Shown: positions 25,588-32,975 of the stretch, piece by piece | Layout: every line of letters starts with the position of its first letter | How positions within the stretch are numbered: position 1 is the stretch's first letter | NCBI GenBank assembly: GCA_050944015.1 | Contig: JBMNQG010000007.1 | Location: forward strand, 1 to 62,880 | Source of the DNA: DUOX01 sp050944015 | GTDB taxonomy: Bacteria > Bacillota > Clostridia > Oscillospirales > Oscillospiraceae | DNA length: 62,880 bases | Direction: 5' to 3' | The notes under the pieces: generated by a model | What the model was told of the DNA's origin: nothing | Databases searched by the model: none | The model's input: the letters and a program-made list of their open reading frames with translations, nothing else | Program-made: the position numbers and the translations under genes

Positions 25588-25616
25588 ATTATACCACTGT
25601 TTACAGCTAATTGCAA
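25588..25616 (-). promoter_or_regulatory. promoter of the rimP-nusA-infB operon
   Basis: TTGCAA (25616-25611), a 17-base spacer and TATAAT (25593-25588) with TGG before it. The predicted start lies near 25581, leaving a leader of about 90 bases. Confidence 0.75.
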
Positions 25617-25710
25617 GGGCTTTTCCAGTAGTTTTCGCGGGAGGGCTCGTTTCTCAAGAATTATGGTCTCCAATTTTCCGTGTTATTAATCTTGTTCTCC
25701 CGCCGCTTCC

Positions 25711-26160
25711 TTAAAACGACTCCCGGCAAATTATGCCTGGGAGCCTTCTCGTCAGCCAGCTTCCGGCTGCAGCTTTTTCTTCTCCAGCAGCTCCAATACG
25801 GCTGATTTTCCTCTGCATCTCCTTATATTGTTCGTGAGTTCTTCCAACATAATACGCGGGTGAGACGTTGGGCGTGGCGTAATCCATCAGCATTCCGCAT
25901 GTTTCACGTGAAACATATCTGGTGCCGTGGATATACGGCTCAATTTCCAGTTCATTTAAAACCTTGGCATATTCCTTTACCCTGTCGGCCATCCGGCTGA
26001 TGTCGCTGAGCAGCTTGGTCCTCAAAAAGCCGAAAGGAATACCTATAAGCGGCAGCATTGCAAAGAAGCTGACAACATCCACTGCCACAAGCCTTTTTCT
26101 CGCCCTGACTATCAACTCCAGGGCTATGTTCCCTTCCTCCAGCGCCTTCTCAAGTTTCAT
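25711..26160 (-). CDS. unknown protein carrying an internal parS site
   Basis: A 149-residue protein I do not recognise. The N-terminal third is helical and basic (MKLEKALEEGNIALELIVRA). A hydrophobic stretch follows at about residues 29-46 (VVSFFAMLPLIGIPFGF), possibly a membrane segment; then come a charged helical region and a basic tail. The ATG overlaps the stop of the upstream BMP remnant (TGATG), so translation looks coupled. The DNA for YVSRETC is a perfect 16-bp parS palindrome at 25900-25915. It might once have been part of the upstream unit. No function can be assigned. Confidence 0.6.
   Translation of the reverse strand: MKLEKALEEGNIALELIVRARKRLVAVDVVSFFAMLPLIGIPFGFLRTKLLSDISRMADRVKEYAKVLNELEIEPYIHGTRYVSRETCGMLMDYATPNVSPAYYVGRTHEQYKEMQRKISRIGAAGEEKAAAGSWLTRRLPGIICRESF
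25900..25915. promoter_or_regulatory. parS chromosome-partitioning site
   Basis: TGTTTCACGTGAAACA is a perfect 16-bp palindrome identical to the ParB-binding parS consensus of Firmicutes. In Bacillus such sites nucleate ParB spreading and condensin loading and cluster around the replication origin. Here it lies inside the coding sequence of the unknown gene at 25711-26160. Confidence 0.85.
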
Positions 26161-26784
26161 CAGGAGTTCTTTCTTTTCGCCGTTCCGTACACGTCCACAA
26201 GCCCGGTGTTTATTCCCCAGCCGAAGTGGATGGACTCGCCGCCGGCCCCGGAGCCTGCGAAGGTGCCCTCCCCGCTGAAGATACCCTCCACGACCCGACC
26301 GTAGAACACGAACCAGTCGCAGGAGGCGGCCCCCAGGCACTCGTCGGGATAACCGTATTTATGGTGCAGCAGGTAGAGCTGGGCGAATATGCCCGGAAAG
26401 GCTTTCCGGGAGAGAGGGTTTGAAAAGGACTGCTGCACCAGGGCCACATCCGCGCCGAAACGGGAAAACTCATAGCAGGCGTTGTTCTGCTCGTGGTAAT
26501 TGTCCGGCTCCTGCAGCAGGTAATTCATGACCTCCGCCCGGGGATTCACCAGGCGGGCGCCCAGGGCGAAGGCGTTCACGTCGCTGGTGAGCCCGTCCTG
26601 ATAATTGCGTGCGGTCATAAAGCCCGAGGTTTATCTCGCCCATGATTTCAATGCTCTTCGAGCCGCCCTCCAGGGACGGCAGATAGCCCCGGTTTTCCCG
26701 GTGGGAATTATCGGAGAGATATTTGCGCCCCTGCTTTCTGGCTGTCATATATGCATTATATGCGCTGTACGGCGTATCCGGCAT
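26160..26784 (-). pseudogene. remnant of a BMP-family ABC substrate-binding protein
   Basis: Two reading frames that together look like the ends of one large (about 700-residue) BMP-domain binding protein known from Clostridia. The N-terminal piece starts at ATG 26784, with AGGGGGG 7 bases upstream. It keeps the characteristic SDNSHRENRGYLPSLEG and stops resembling the family at EINLGL near 26620. In another frame, the piece from 26618 to 26160 matches the C-terminal part (DVNAFALGARLVNPRAEV, and IHFGWGINTGLVDV near the end) but lacks the usual last ~50 residues. An internal deletion of several hundred residues plus a frameshift explains this. A short functional protein is possible but less likely. 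Confidence 0.62.
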
Positions 26785-26887
26785 AGGTTTTCCCCCCTTG
26801 ACGGCTGTTAAACCGAACTTGCTTACAGCATTTATCACAACTGTAAGTACATGGAAAGTGGCAACTACAAAAAAGCCGTGCATAATA

Positions 26888-26916
26888 TTGACAAATAAAA
26901 ACTGCCGTGCTAATAT
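26888..26916 (+). promoter_or_regulatory. promoter of the Crp/Fnr-ABC cassette
   Basis: A perfect TTGACA (26888-26893), a 17-base spacer and TAATAT (26911-26916) lie about 45 bases before the regulator start. It is the best-matching -35 seen in the window. Confidence 0.75.
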
Positions 26917-26959
26917 GAATTATGTATCAAATGAGACAGATTTAAGGGGTTAGGTATGG

Positions 26960-27628
26960 ATGAAGGGCCTTCGTCAAAAGGACGCCGAGCTGGTTTACAC
27001 CTGTTTCCTCTTTGAAAACATCCCTCAGGAAAGAGTGGACAGCTTTCTTGAGGGGGAGGGGGTGCAGCTTCGCCGGTACAGGAAGGGCGAAGTTATTTTT
27101 GACCGGGAGCACCATTCCCCCAGCCTGGGGCTTGTGCTATCCGGCTCCGTGCTGGTGTCCAGCCCTTCAGGCTCCAGGAATCTGGTAATGCGTGAGCTGG
27201 GGCCTGGGGATATTTTCGGCGCGGCCGGCCTGTTTACCGAGGAGAGGGACTATGTCACCACCCTTACGGCAAAGGGCCCCTGCCGCGTGCTTTTCATATC
27301 CCAAGACCTGCTGCGCCGGGCCATGGCGGAGGATTTCACCCTGGCGGAAAACTATATACGCTTCCTCTCGGGCAGGGTGCGGTTTCTAAACCGGAAAATC
27401 AGCGGCCTGGCGGCTGGCACTGCGGAGGAAACCCTGGCCATCTACCTTTCCGGTTCCGGCGGCGAAGTCGAGATACCCAGTTACTCCCGCCTGGCGGAGG
27501 AGCTTGGCCTGGGCCGCGCTTCCCTGTACCGGGCCCTGGAATCCCTGGAGAAAAGCGGCCATATCAAAAGAAACGGGCATGTCATACACATACCGAATCC
27601 TGAAGCTTTGAAGGAGATGATACAATGA
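26960..27628 (+). CDS. Crp/Fnr-family transcriptional regulator
   Basis: A 222-residue regulator with an N-terminal cyclic-nucleotide-binding-type beta roll (RRYRKGEVIFDREHHSPSLG, LGPGDIFGAAGLF) and a C-terminal winged helix (SRLAEELGLGRASLYRALESLEKSGHI). Only scattered cysteines are present, so an Fnr-type iron-sulfur cluster is not evident, and the cAMP-binding arginine motif is not clear either. The ATG at 26960 follows AAGGGG at 10 bases. Its stop overlaps the lipoprotein gene start (ATGA), so it heads an operon with the ABC genes and probably controls them. The effector is unknown. Confidence 0.88.
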   Translation: MKGLRQKDAELVYTCFLFENIPQERVDSFLEGEGVQLRRYRKGEVIFDREHHSPSLGLVLSGSVLVSSPSGSRNLVMRELGPGDIFGAAGLFTEERDYVTTLTAKGPCRVLFISQDLLRRAMAEDFTLAENYIRFLSGRVRFLNRKISGLAAGTAEETLAIYLSGSGGEVEIPSYSRLAEELGLGRASLYRALESLEKSGHIKRNGHVIHIPNPEALKEMIQ

Positions 27629-28725
27629 AGCTTTCAAAGACAACGCGCATACTTCCGGCGGCGGCGCTGCTCCTAGCCATGCTTTTTGCTTTTGCCGCCT
27701 GCGGGAAAACCGAAACCGCCCCTCAAAACGGCGCCGCCCCCGACGCGGCCGACGGCGCAGCCGCGCCCCCGGAAGAAGACGCCGCCGGAAATGAGCCTTC
27801 CGAATCCGTGCCCGTCAATTTTGGAGTCCTGAAAGGACCCACGGGCATGGGAGCGGTATTCCTGCTTGAGGACATTGAGGAAAAGGGATACGACTACAAC
27901 GTCACCATAGGCGCCGCGCCCACGGAGTTTACAAGCTTGCTCATCAACGGGGAGCTGGATATTGCGGCAATCCCCACCAACGTGGCCGCCACCCTCTACA
28001 ACAAGACCAAAGGCGGCGTGAAGCTGCTTATGCTCAACACCAAAGGCGTGCTTTATATACTTGAAAATGGCGACAGCGTCCAGTCTGTCTCAGACCTTGC
28101 CGGGCGCACCATATACGCCACGGGACAGGTTGCGAACCCCGAATATGTGCTGAACTATATCCTGCGGGAAAACAGCCTGGAGCCCGGCGTTGACGTGACC
28201 ATCGAATGGCGGGACAGCGACGAGCTGGCCACCCTTATGGCCTCCGGCGAAATAGACCTGTGCATGCTGCCCGTACCCGCCGCTACCAGCGTCACAGTGA
28301 AGAATTCCGGCGTGCGCTACGCCCTGGACCTTACCAAGGAGTGGGACGCTTTAAACACCGGCAGCGAGCTGATTATGGGTTGCGTGGCGGTGCGCACCGA
28401 GTTTTACGAGGAGCATCCCCAGGCCGTAAGGGAGTTCTTGGAGCGCTATTACCACTCGGTGGCCGGCGTTATGGAGTTTATGCTTCCCTACGGGGAGAGC
28501 AACGTGGATATTGGGGAGCTTCTGGCCAAGCATGAGATAGTGGGCAGCGCGGCGATAGGAAACGCGGCCCTGCCCTACAGCAACCTTTGCCATATCTACG
28601 GTCCCGACATGAAGGCCGCCATACAGGGATACTTTGAAGTGCTGTACGGCAGCGACCCCTCTTCAATCGGAGGTGCTGTCCCAGGTGACGACTTCTACTG
28701 TGATACCGGCTTTGAAGCGAAATAA
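27625..28725 (+). CDS. ABC transporter substrate-binding lipoprotein (NitT/TauT-like)
   Basis: A 366-residue secreted lipoprotein. The signal peptide ends in a lipobox (LLAMLFAFAACGK, cysteine near residue 26), followed by an Ala/Pro/Glu-rich linker to about residue 60. The NMT1/SsuA-type binding domain then starts at VPVNFGVLKGPTGMGAVFLL; INGELDIAAIPTNVAATLYN and EYVLNYILRENSLEPG are typical of the nitrate/sulfonate/thiamine-precursor class. It captures a solute outside the membrane for the permease and ATPase encoded next. The substrate cannot be deduced from sequence. Confidence 0.88.
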   Translation: MKLSKTTRILPAAALLLAMLFAFAACGKTETAPQNGAAPDAADGAAAPPEEDAAGNEPSESVPVNFGVLKGPTGMGAVFLLEDIEEKGYDYNVTIGAAPTEFTSLLINGELDIAAIPTNVAATLYNKTKGGVKLLMLNTKGVLYILENGDSVQSVSDLAGRTIYATGQVANPEYVLNYILRENSLEPGVDVTIEWRDSDELATLMASGEIDLCMLPVPAATSVTVKNSGVRYALDLTKEWDALNTGSELIMGCVAVRTEFYEEHPQAVREFLERYYHSVAGVMEFMLPYGESNVDIGELLAKHEIVGSAAIGNAALPYSNLCHIYGPDMKAAIQGYFEVLYGSDPSSIGGAVPGDDFYCDTGFEAK

Positions 28726-29452
28726 GCTTGCCCGCACGCTGGGCCCAATAGTTTTCTGGCTGGTTGTATGGCAATGCGCCGCAATGATGGTGGACAGGGA
28801 GCTTATTCTGCCCTCTCCGCTGTCCACCCTGCGCACCCTTTTTGAGCTGGCCCAGGAGCGCCAATTCTGGATTTCGGCAGGCTTTTCCCTGCTGAGGATA
28901 TTCTGCGGCTTTGCCTCAGGCGTGGTGCTTGGGGCCGGCCTTGCAGTCCTCACAGCCATTTCCCGTGCGGCGGACGCGCTTATATCCCCGGTTATACGGG
29001 TGGTGAGGGCGACGCCGGTGGCCTCTTTTATAATTCTGGTGCTGCTGTGGATTTCCCGGGTTATGGTCCCGGCCTTCATTTCCATGCTCATGGTTATTCC
29101 TATAGTTTGGGAGGCCCTGTCCACCGCCATAGGGGAAACCGACGGCGAGCTGCTTGAAATGGCCCGGGCTTATGACTTCGGCAGGCTGAAAACCGTAAAG
29201 CTGGTGTATATTCCCTCCGTGCTGCCCTCCTTCACCTCCGCCTGCCTGACGGCCCAGGGGCTGGCGTGGAAGTCCGGCGTGGCGGCGGAAGTGCTCTGCC
29301 TTCCCCGCTCCGCCGTAGGCACTGAGCTGTATTATTCTAAGGTATACCTGGAGACGCCCGTCCTCTTTGCCTGGACGGCGGTGGTTGTGGTTTTGAGCTT
29401 CCTGCTTGAAAAGCTGTGCAGGCTCGCCATTCGGAGGACGGTGAGACAATGA
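28685..29452 (+). CDS. ABC transporter permease (NitT/TauT-like)
   Basis: A 255-residue inner-membrane permease with about six hydrophobic segments. The EAA-type cytoplasmic loop is visible as the stretch EMARAYDFGRLKTVKLVYIP near residue 160. The likely start is the GTG at 28685, with GGAGGTG 9 bases upstream, inside the 3' end of the binding-protein gene (41-base overlap); no good ribosome site serves earlier starts. It forms the membrane channel of the cassette. The ATPase start overlaps its stop (ATGA). Confidence 0.88.
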   Translation: MTTSTVIPALKRNKLARTLGPIVFWLVVWQCAAMMVDRELILPSPLSTLRTLFELAQERQFWISAGFSLLRIFCGFASGVVLGAGLAVLTAISRAADALISPVIRVVRATPVASFIILVLLWISRVMVPAFISMLMVIPIVWEALSTAIGETDGELLEMARAYDFGRLKTVKLVYIPSVLPSFTSACLTAQGLAWKSGVAAEVLCLPRSAVGTELYYSKVYLETPVLFAWTAVVVVLSFLLEKLCRLAIRRTVRQ

Positions 29453-30024
29453 TAAGGCTGAAGAATATAAGCTACGCCTATGAAGACAAGACGGTTTTTC
29501 AGGATTTCTCCCTGACCCTGCCCGGCAGCGGAATAACCTGCGTCAGCGGGCCCTCCGGCTGCGGGAAGACCACCCTCCTCCGGCTCCTGGCGAGGCTGGC
29601 GCTGCCCGTGAGCGGCGAAATAACGGGCCTGCCCGAAAAGGTGGGCATCATGTTTCAGGAGGACCGTCTCCTGCCCTGGAGCACGGCCCTGGAAAACGTC
29701 TCCCATGCGGCGGGCAGCATGGAAGAAGCAAGGGCCTGGCTTGGGCGGGTGAGGCTCTCTGAGGAGGAAAACGCCTATCCCCGCGAGCTGTCAGGGGGAA
29801 TGCGCAGGCGCGTGGCGCTGGCAAGGGCTTTGGCCTTCAAATGCGGCCTGCTTCTTTTGGACGAGCCCTTTAAGGGCATGGACCCTTCTCTGATTGGGGA
29901 AATCGCCCCCATAATCTCAAATCACGGAATTCCGGTAATTGCCGTCACCCACTCCGAGGAGGAGGCCGCCCTTCTTGGCGGCCGGCTTCTGACATTTACT
30001 GGTCCGCCCATGAGGGAAATATAG
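29449..30024 (+). CDS. ABC transporter ATP-binding protein (NitT/TauT-like)
   Basis: A 191-residue ATPase that powers the adjacent permease. Walker A GPSGCGKTTLLRLLA near residue 35, the Q-loop MFQEDRLLPW, the signature LSGGMRRRVALARAL, Walker B LLLLDEPFKGMD and the H-loop AVTHSEEEA are all intact. It is short (usual 240-260 residues), lacking the C-terminal extension of SsuB/TauB, but the core is complete. Four genes from the Crp/Fnr regulator to here overlap end to end. Confidence 0.9.
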   Translation: MIRLKNISYAYEDKTVFQDFSLTLPGSGITCVSGPSGCGKTTLLRLLARLALPVSGEITGLPEKVGIMFQEDRLLPWSTALENVSHAAGSMEEARAWLGRVRLSEEENAYPRELSGGMRRRVALARALAFKCGLLLLDEPFKGMDPSLIGEIAPIISNHGIPVIAVTHSEEEAALLGGRLLTFTGPPMREI

Positions 30025-30030
30025 TTTTAG

Positions 30031-30075
30031 CCCTGCCGGTTGAGGCTTGCCGCCCCTCCTGGCAGGGTATTTTCT
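30031..30075 (+). terminator. possible terminator after the ABC operon
   Basis: The stem CCCTGCC/GGCAGGG (30031-30037 and 30061-30067) has a long 23-base loop and is followed by TATTTTCTAT. The loop length makes it weaker than the others. Confidence 0.45.
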
Positions 30076-30110
30076 ATCTGGACAAATTTTCCCCGCCGGG
30101 GGCGGGGTAC

Positions 30111-30314
30111 TCTCCGAGGGGCTACTTTCTGTTCGGGCAGAAAGTAGCCAAAGAGCCGCACAAGAGGGGGGCTCTTACAAAGCCGCCCCCCTCTTGCGAA
30201 TCTCCCCCCCCTGGGCTGGCAGAACGGTGCGGTAGGATTGGAAATTGTGCAGGATTGAGGAAAACGGACTTTAAAGGTGCATGCCTCTGTTTCCGCTAAA
30301 CGCTCCTGCGGCGG
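30111..30314. repeat. dispersed two-hairpin intergenic repeat, copy 2
   Basis: The second copy of the element seen at 17020-17283. Hairpin 1 is at 30120-30149 and hairpin 2 at 30161-30196 with the same stems. The differences mostly fall in loops or unpaired bases, so both stems are preserved. The downstream conserved block is at 30267-30314. The copy fills the gap between the ABC operon and the convergent carboxypeptidase gene. No insertion-sequence gene or target duplication was recognised. Confidence 0.8.
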
Positions 30315-30386
30315 AAAAATGGACATTTTTCAATGCTGAAAAGTGTCGTCAGCCCTGGGAGTAAAACCAGCTTAAAAATAGAAATA

Positions 30387-30410
30387 GGCGGGGAAATCCC
30401 CGCCTTAGTT
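30387..30410. terminator. bidirectional terminator after the VanY-like genes
   Basis: The 7-bp stem GGCGGGG/CCCCGCC (30387-30393 and 30398-30404) has a 4-base loop. It is followed by TTAGTTTTTT on the plus side and an AT-rich run on the minus side. Confidence 0.8.
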
Positions 30411-30412
30411 TT

Positions 30413-31237
30413 TTATCGGTTCCTGTATAAATCTATAAACTCCTCCAGGCACAGGCCGTGCTCCATGATGTATTCGGCGGCTTCATTGCCAACGTACCGG
30501 AAATGCCAGGGCTCGTACATAATGCCCGTTACCTCCTGCTTGTCCTCCGGATACCGGACTATGAAGCCGTATTTCGCGCAGTTTTCCCTCATCCAGGTAA
30601 GAAGCTTCGTTTCCGCCAGGGATTCGTTTAAATATTCGTAGTGACCGTCCACTATGTCGCAGGCCAGGCCAAGCTGGTGCTCGCTGGTGCCGGGAACGGC
30701 GACAATGCGGCTGGCGGCGGCGTAGGCCTCCTCATATGGAAGGCCGCTCTGCTGCTTTTCGGCCAGTTTCCTGTTGAAAAGATATTCCTGAGTCGCGTAT
30801 GAGCGGTAGGAAGACCTGAGTATCACAGTCAGCCCCTCGTTTCTGGCAGCCGCAATAAACTCCTTGAGGGCGTCCACGGCGCGGCTGTCAAAATATTGGC
30901 CGCCCTCCAGCTCCGTAAGCGGCGACTCGTAATCCTTTTCCAGCAGGCTGTCCTTGTTCACAAGGCGGTATTCCCAGGAATCCAGGTCAATATCCGGCAG
31001 GTCCGGCTCAGGCTCCGGAGACGGCTCCGGACTTGGCGCGGGAGGAGGTTCGGGACTGGGTTCCGGAGTGAGTTCCGGCGCCGGCACGTCGCTGGATACG
31101 GGCTGGGGAGTCTCCGTCAAAGCGGACTCCTGTTTATCCGGCAAAACGGCCTCTTCTCCCGCCCTTGTGTAAACCAGTAAAAACAGGCACACAAGCAGCG
31201 CGGCCAAGGCCAGTCCGGCTATTTTTTTTCCTTTCAT
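30413..31237 (-). CDS. VanY-type D-alanyl-D-alanine carboxypeptidase, paralog 1
   Basis: A 274-residue membrane-anchored or secreted zinc peptidase of family M15B, which trims the terminal D-Ala of peptidoglycan stems outside the membrane. An N-terminal hydrophobic segment (about 5-24) is followed by a Pro/Glu/Ser-rich linker to about residue 80 that can span the wall. The catalytic domain shows RSSYRSYATQEYLFN, the zinc motif GTSEHQLGLACDI, and the EPWHFRYVG end, all intact. It lies 42 bases after a paralog of near-equal length, indicating tandem duplication, and shares its transcription unit. Confidence 0.88.
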   Translation of the reverse strand: MKGKKIAGLALAALLVCLFLLVYTRAGEEAVLPDKQESALTETPQPVSSDVPAPELTPEPSPEPPPAPSPEPSPEPEPDLPDIDLDSWEYRLVNKDSLLEKDYESPLTELEGGQYFDSRAVDALKEFIAAARNEGLTVILRSSYRSYATQEYLFNRKLAEKQQSGLPYEEAYAAASRIVAVPGTSEHQLGLACDIVDGHYEYLNESLAETKLLTWMRENCAKYGFIVRYPEDKQEVTGIMYEPWHFRYVGNEAAEYIMEHGLCLEEFIDLYRNR

Positions 31238-31279
31238 TTTCTCACCCCGGTACGAAACTGCGTTTCTCCCGGACGGTCA

Positions 31280-32098
31280 TTAGTAAAGCTCCAAAAACTC
31301 CTCAAAACATATACTCGTTTCCATTATATAGGCTGCGGCTTCTTTGCCCACATAACGGAAATGCCAGGGCTCATATGAAAAGCCGGTTATATGCTCCTTA
31401 TCCTTCGGATACCTGAGAATGAAACCATATTCCGCGCAGTGTTCTCTCATCCACTTCAGAGTCTCGGTCTCGCCAATTACGTCCGGGTCTTTGTATGTGT
31501 ATTTTTTATCCATTATATCTGCGGCGAGCCCCAGTTGGTGCTCGCTGGTGCCGGGAAAGGCTACTATTTCCTTGGCCTTTTCCACGGCCTCTTCATAGGT
31601 CCCGCCGCCCCAGTATATCTGGCTGGCCTTGCCGTTAAAGATGTATTCCTGGGCAGAATATGTACGATAGCCTTCGCTGAGATAGACTTCCAGCCCCTGC
31701 TCCCTGGCGGCCGCTATAAACTCTTTCAGATACTCGACTGCCCTGCTGTCGAAATATTTGCCGCCTTCCAGCTCGGTCACATTGGGAGCAAAGCTGCGGC
31801 TCAAAGGATGGTCCCTGTTGACCAGCTTGTACATCCAGTCGTTCAGGTCTATGTCCGGCAGCGGAGGTCCCGACGGCTCAGGTTCAGTCTCCTCCGCATC
31901 CGCAGTCTCGGGGCCTATTTCCTGTCCCGGCTCAGACTCCGTAGGCTGGAGGGCCGGGCTGGGCGTAACGTCCTCCGTCTGCGGCACAGCGGTCATCTCC
32001 CCTGCCTCCGACTGAGCTTTCCTCAAATATATTAATCCAATGAGGCAGAGTATAAGTACAATTATCAGAATACGGCCTAAAAATCGCAAAATTTTCAT
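31280..32098 (-). CDS. VanY-type D-alanyl-D-alanine carboxypeptidase, paralog 2
   Basis: A 272-residue relative of the preceding gene with the same layout. It has a membrane anchor at residues 8-25, an acidic Pro/Glu/Thr linker, and an M15B domain with GYRTYSAQEYIFN, GTSEHQLGLAADI and EPWHFRYVGKEAA. The catalytic domains are clearly similar, while anchors and linkers have diverged in sequence, so the duplication is not recent. It is transcribed first, from a good promoter at 32121-32149. GGCGGTG precedes the ATG. A vancomycin-type resistance role is not implied; no vanR/S/H/A genes are nearby. Confidence 0.88.
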   Translation of the reverse strand: MKILRFLGRILIIVLILCLIGLIYLRKAQSEAGEMTAVPQTEDVTPSPALQPTESEPGQEIGPETADAEETEPEPSGPPLPDIDLNDWMYKLVNRDHPLSRSFAPNVTELEGGKYFDSRAVEYLKEFIAAAREQGLEVYLSEGYRTYSAQEYIFNGKASQIYWGGGTYEEAVEKAKEIVAFPGTSEHQLGLAADIMDKKYTYKDPDVIGETETLKWMREHCAEYGFILRYPKDKEHITGFSYEPWHFRYVGKEAAAYIMETSICFEEFLELY

Positions 32099-32120
32099 TA
32101 TTTTTCACCGCCCTTGCCAC

Positions 32121-32149
32121 ATAATAACATATTCTCACATATTCAGCAA
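32121..32149 (-). promoter_or_regulatory. promoter of the tandem VanY-like genes
   Basis: TTGCTG (32149-32144), a 17-base spacer and TATTAT (32126-32121) lie about 23 bases upstream of the start at 32098. Confidence 0.65.
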
Positions 32150-32241
32150 TAGTGTTGATTTTTCAAGAAAACCGGCATCTCAGGCAGGCTTGTCCCGATT
32201 TGCGGCAGGTCACATGAACGGCGCAGGGCAGCCAGCTTGAC

Positions 32242-32260
32242 AAAGGCGCGGGACGCCTTT
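32242..32260. terminator. weak hairpin after sigK
   Basis: The stem AAAGGCG/CGCCTTT with a 5-base loop lies just beyond the sigK stop. No clear T run follows on the minus strand, so termination is uncertain. Confidence 0.35.
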
Positions 32261-32267
32261 TCTCTCC

Positions 32268-32957
32268 TTATTCCTGTTCAAAGGCTGCTTTCAGCTTTTC
32301 CAGGGCTTTTTTCTCAATGCGGGAAACGTAGGAGCGGCTTATCCCGCATATCTCCGCCACCTCTCTTTGGGTTTTGGGCGGGCCGTCGTCCAGGCCATAC
32401 CGCATCCTTACAATATCCGCCTCCCGCGGCGTCAGAACCGAGTCCAGAAAGTGCCGGAGGTTTTTGATGGTTTCCTGAAGGCTTACCTTCTCCAGCAAAT
32501 CATCTTCCTGGGAAATGATGTCCATAAGGGACAGGTTATTTCCATCCCCGTCCATGTCTATGGACTCGGAAAGGGAAAGGTCTCCGGATGTTTTTCTAAT
32601 TCCCCTGAAATACATGAGTATCTCGTTCTCAATGCATTTGGAGGCGTAGGTGGCCAGCCTGACTCCCTTATCCGGCCTGTAAGTTGAAATGCCTTTGATT
32701 AGGCCAATTGTTCCTATTGAAATGAGGTCGTCCGCATCACCGGTTTGGGTATAATACTTCTTGATTATGTGGGCTACAAGGCGGAGATTATGCTCTATTA
32801 GCTTGTTTCTGGCTTCCACATCCCCCTTCAGGCACAGTTCCACGTATTTTTTTTCCTCCTCGGCGCTGAGGGGCCTGGGGAAGGAGCCCTGATTGGACCC
32901 AAGGCGCAGCGTTAAAAAGGCGCTGCTTACCAGAAACATAAAGGCGGTTGAAAGCAT
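32268..32957 (-). CDS. sigK: sporulation sigma factor SigK
   Basis: A 229-residue late mother-cell sigma factor. The N-terminus is a hydrophobic pro-sequence-like stretch (FMFLVSSAFLTLRL). SFPRPLSAEEEKKYVE and NKLIEHNLRLVAHIIKKYY of region 2, the LSLSESIDMDGDGNNLSLMD stretch typical of SigK, and the region 4 helix-turn-helix (TQREVAEICGISRSYVSRIE) follow. The gene is continuous, with no skin-type element splitting it. GGGAGGT precedes the ATG at 7 bases. The strong N-terminal pro-region suggests processing activates it, as in Bacillus. SigE is the closest alternative. Confidence 0.9.
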   Translation of the reverse strand: MLSTAFMFLVSSAFLTLRLGSNQGSFPRPLSAEEEKKYVELCLKGDVEARNKLIEHNLRLVAHIIKKYYTQTGDADDLISIGTIGLIKGISTYRPDKGVRLATYASKCIENEILMYFRGIRKTSGDLSLSESIDMDGDGNNLSLMDIISQEDDLLEKVSLQETIKNLRHFLDSVLTPREADIVRMRYGLDDGPPKTQREVAEICGISRSYVSRIEKKALEKLKAAFEQE

Positions 32958-32975
32958 AGAACAGACCTCCCTTCA

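Noticed and set aside
26470..26784. Intact 104-residue protein starting at 26784
   Set aside because: Past about residue 56 the frame turns Arg/Gly/Pro-rich and non-family-like, while the adjacent frame resumes the BMP domain; better read as a frameshifted remnant.
30047..30235. Short open frame across repeat copy 2
   Set aside because: It runs through both hairpins, has low-complexity G/C-run translation and is not kept in copy 1; the DNA is a structural repeat.
30413..32098. A vancomycin-resistance locus
   Set aside because: Only M15B carboxypeptidases are present; no vanR, vanS, vanH, vanA or vanX genes flank them, and ddl lies 16 kb away in an ordinary precursor operon.
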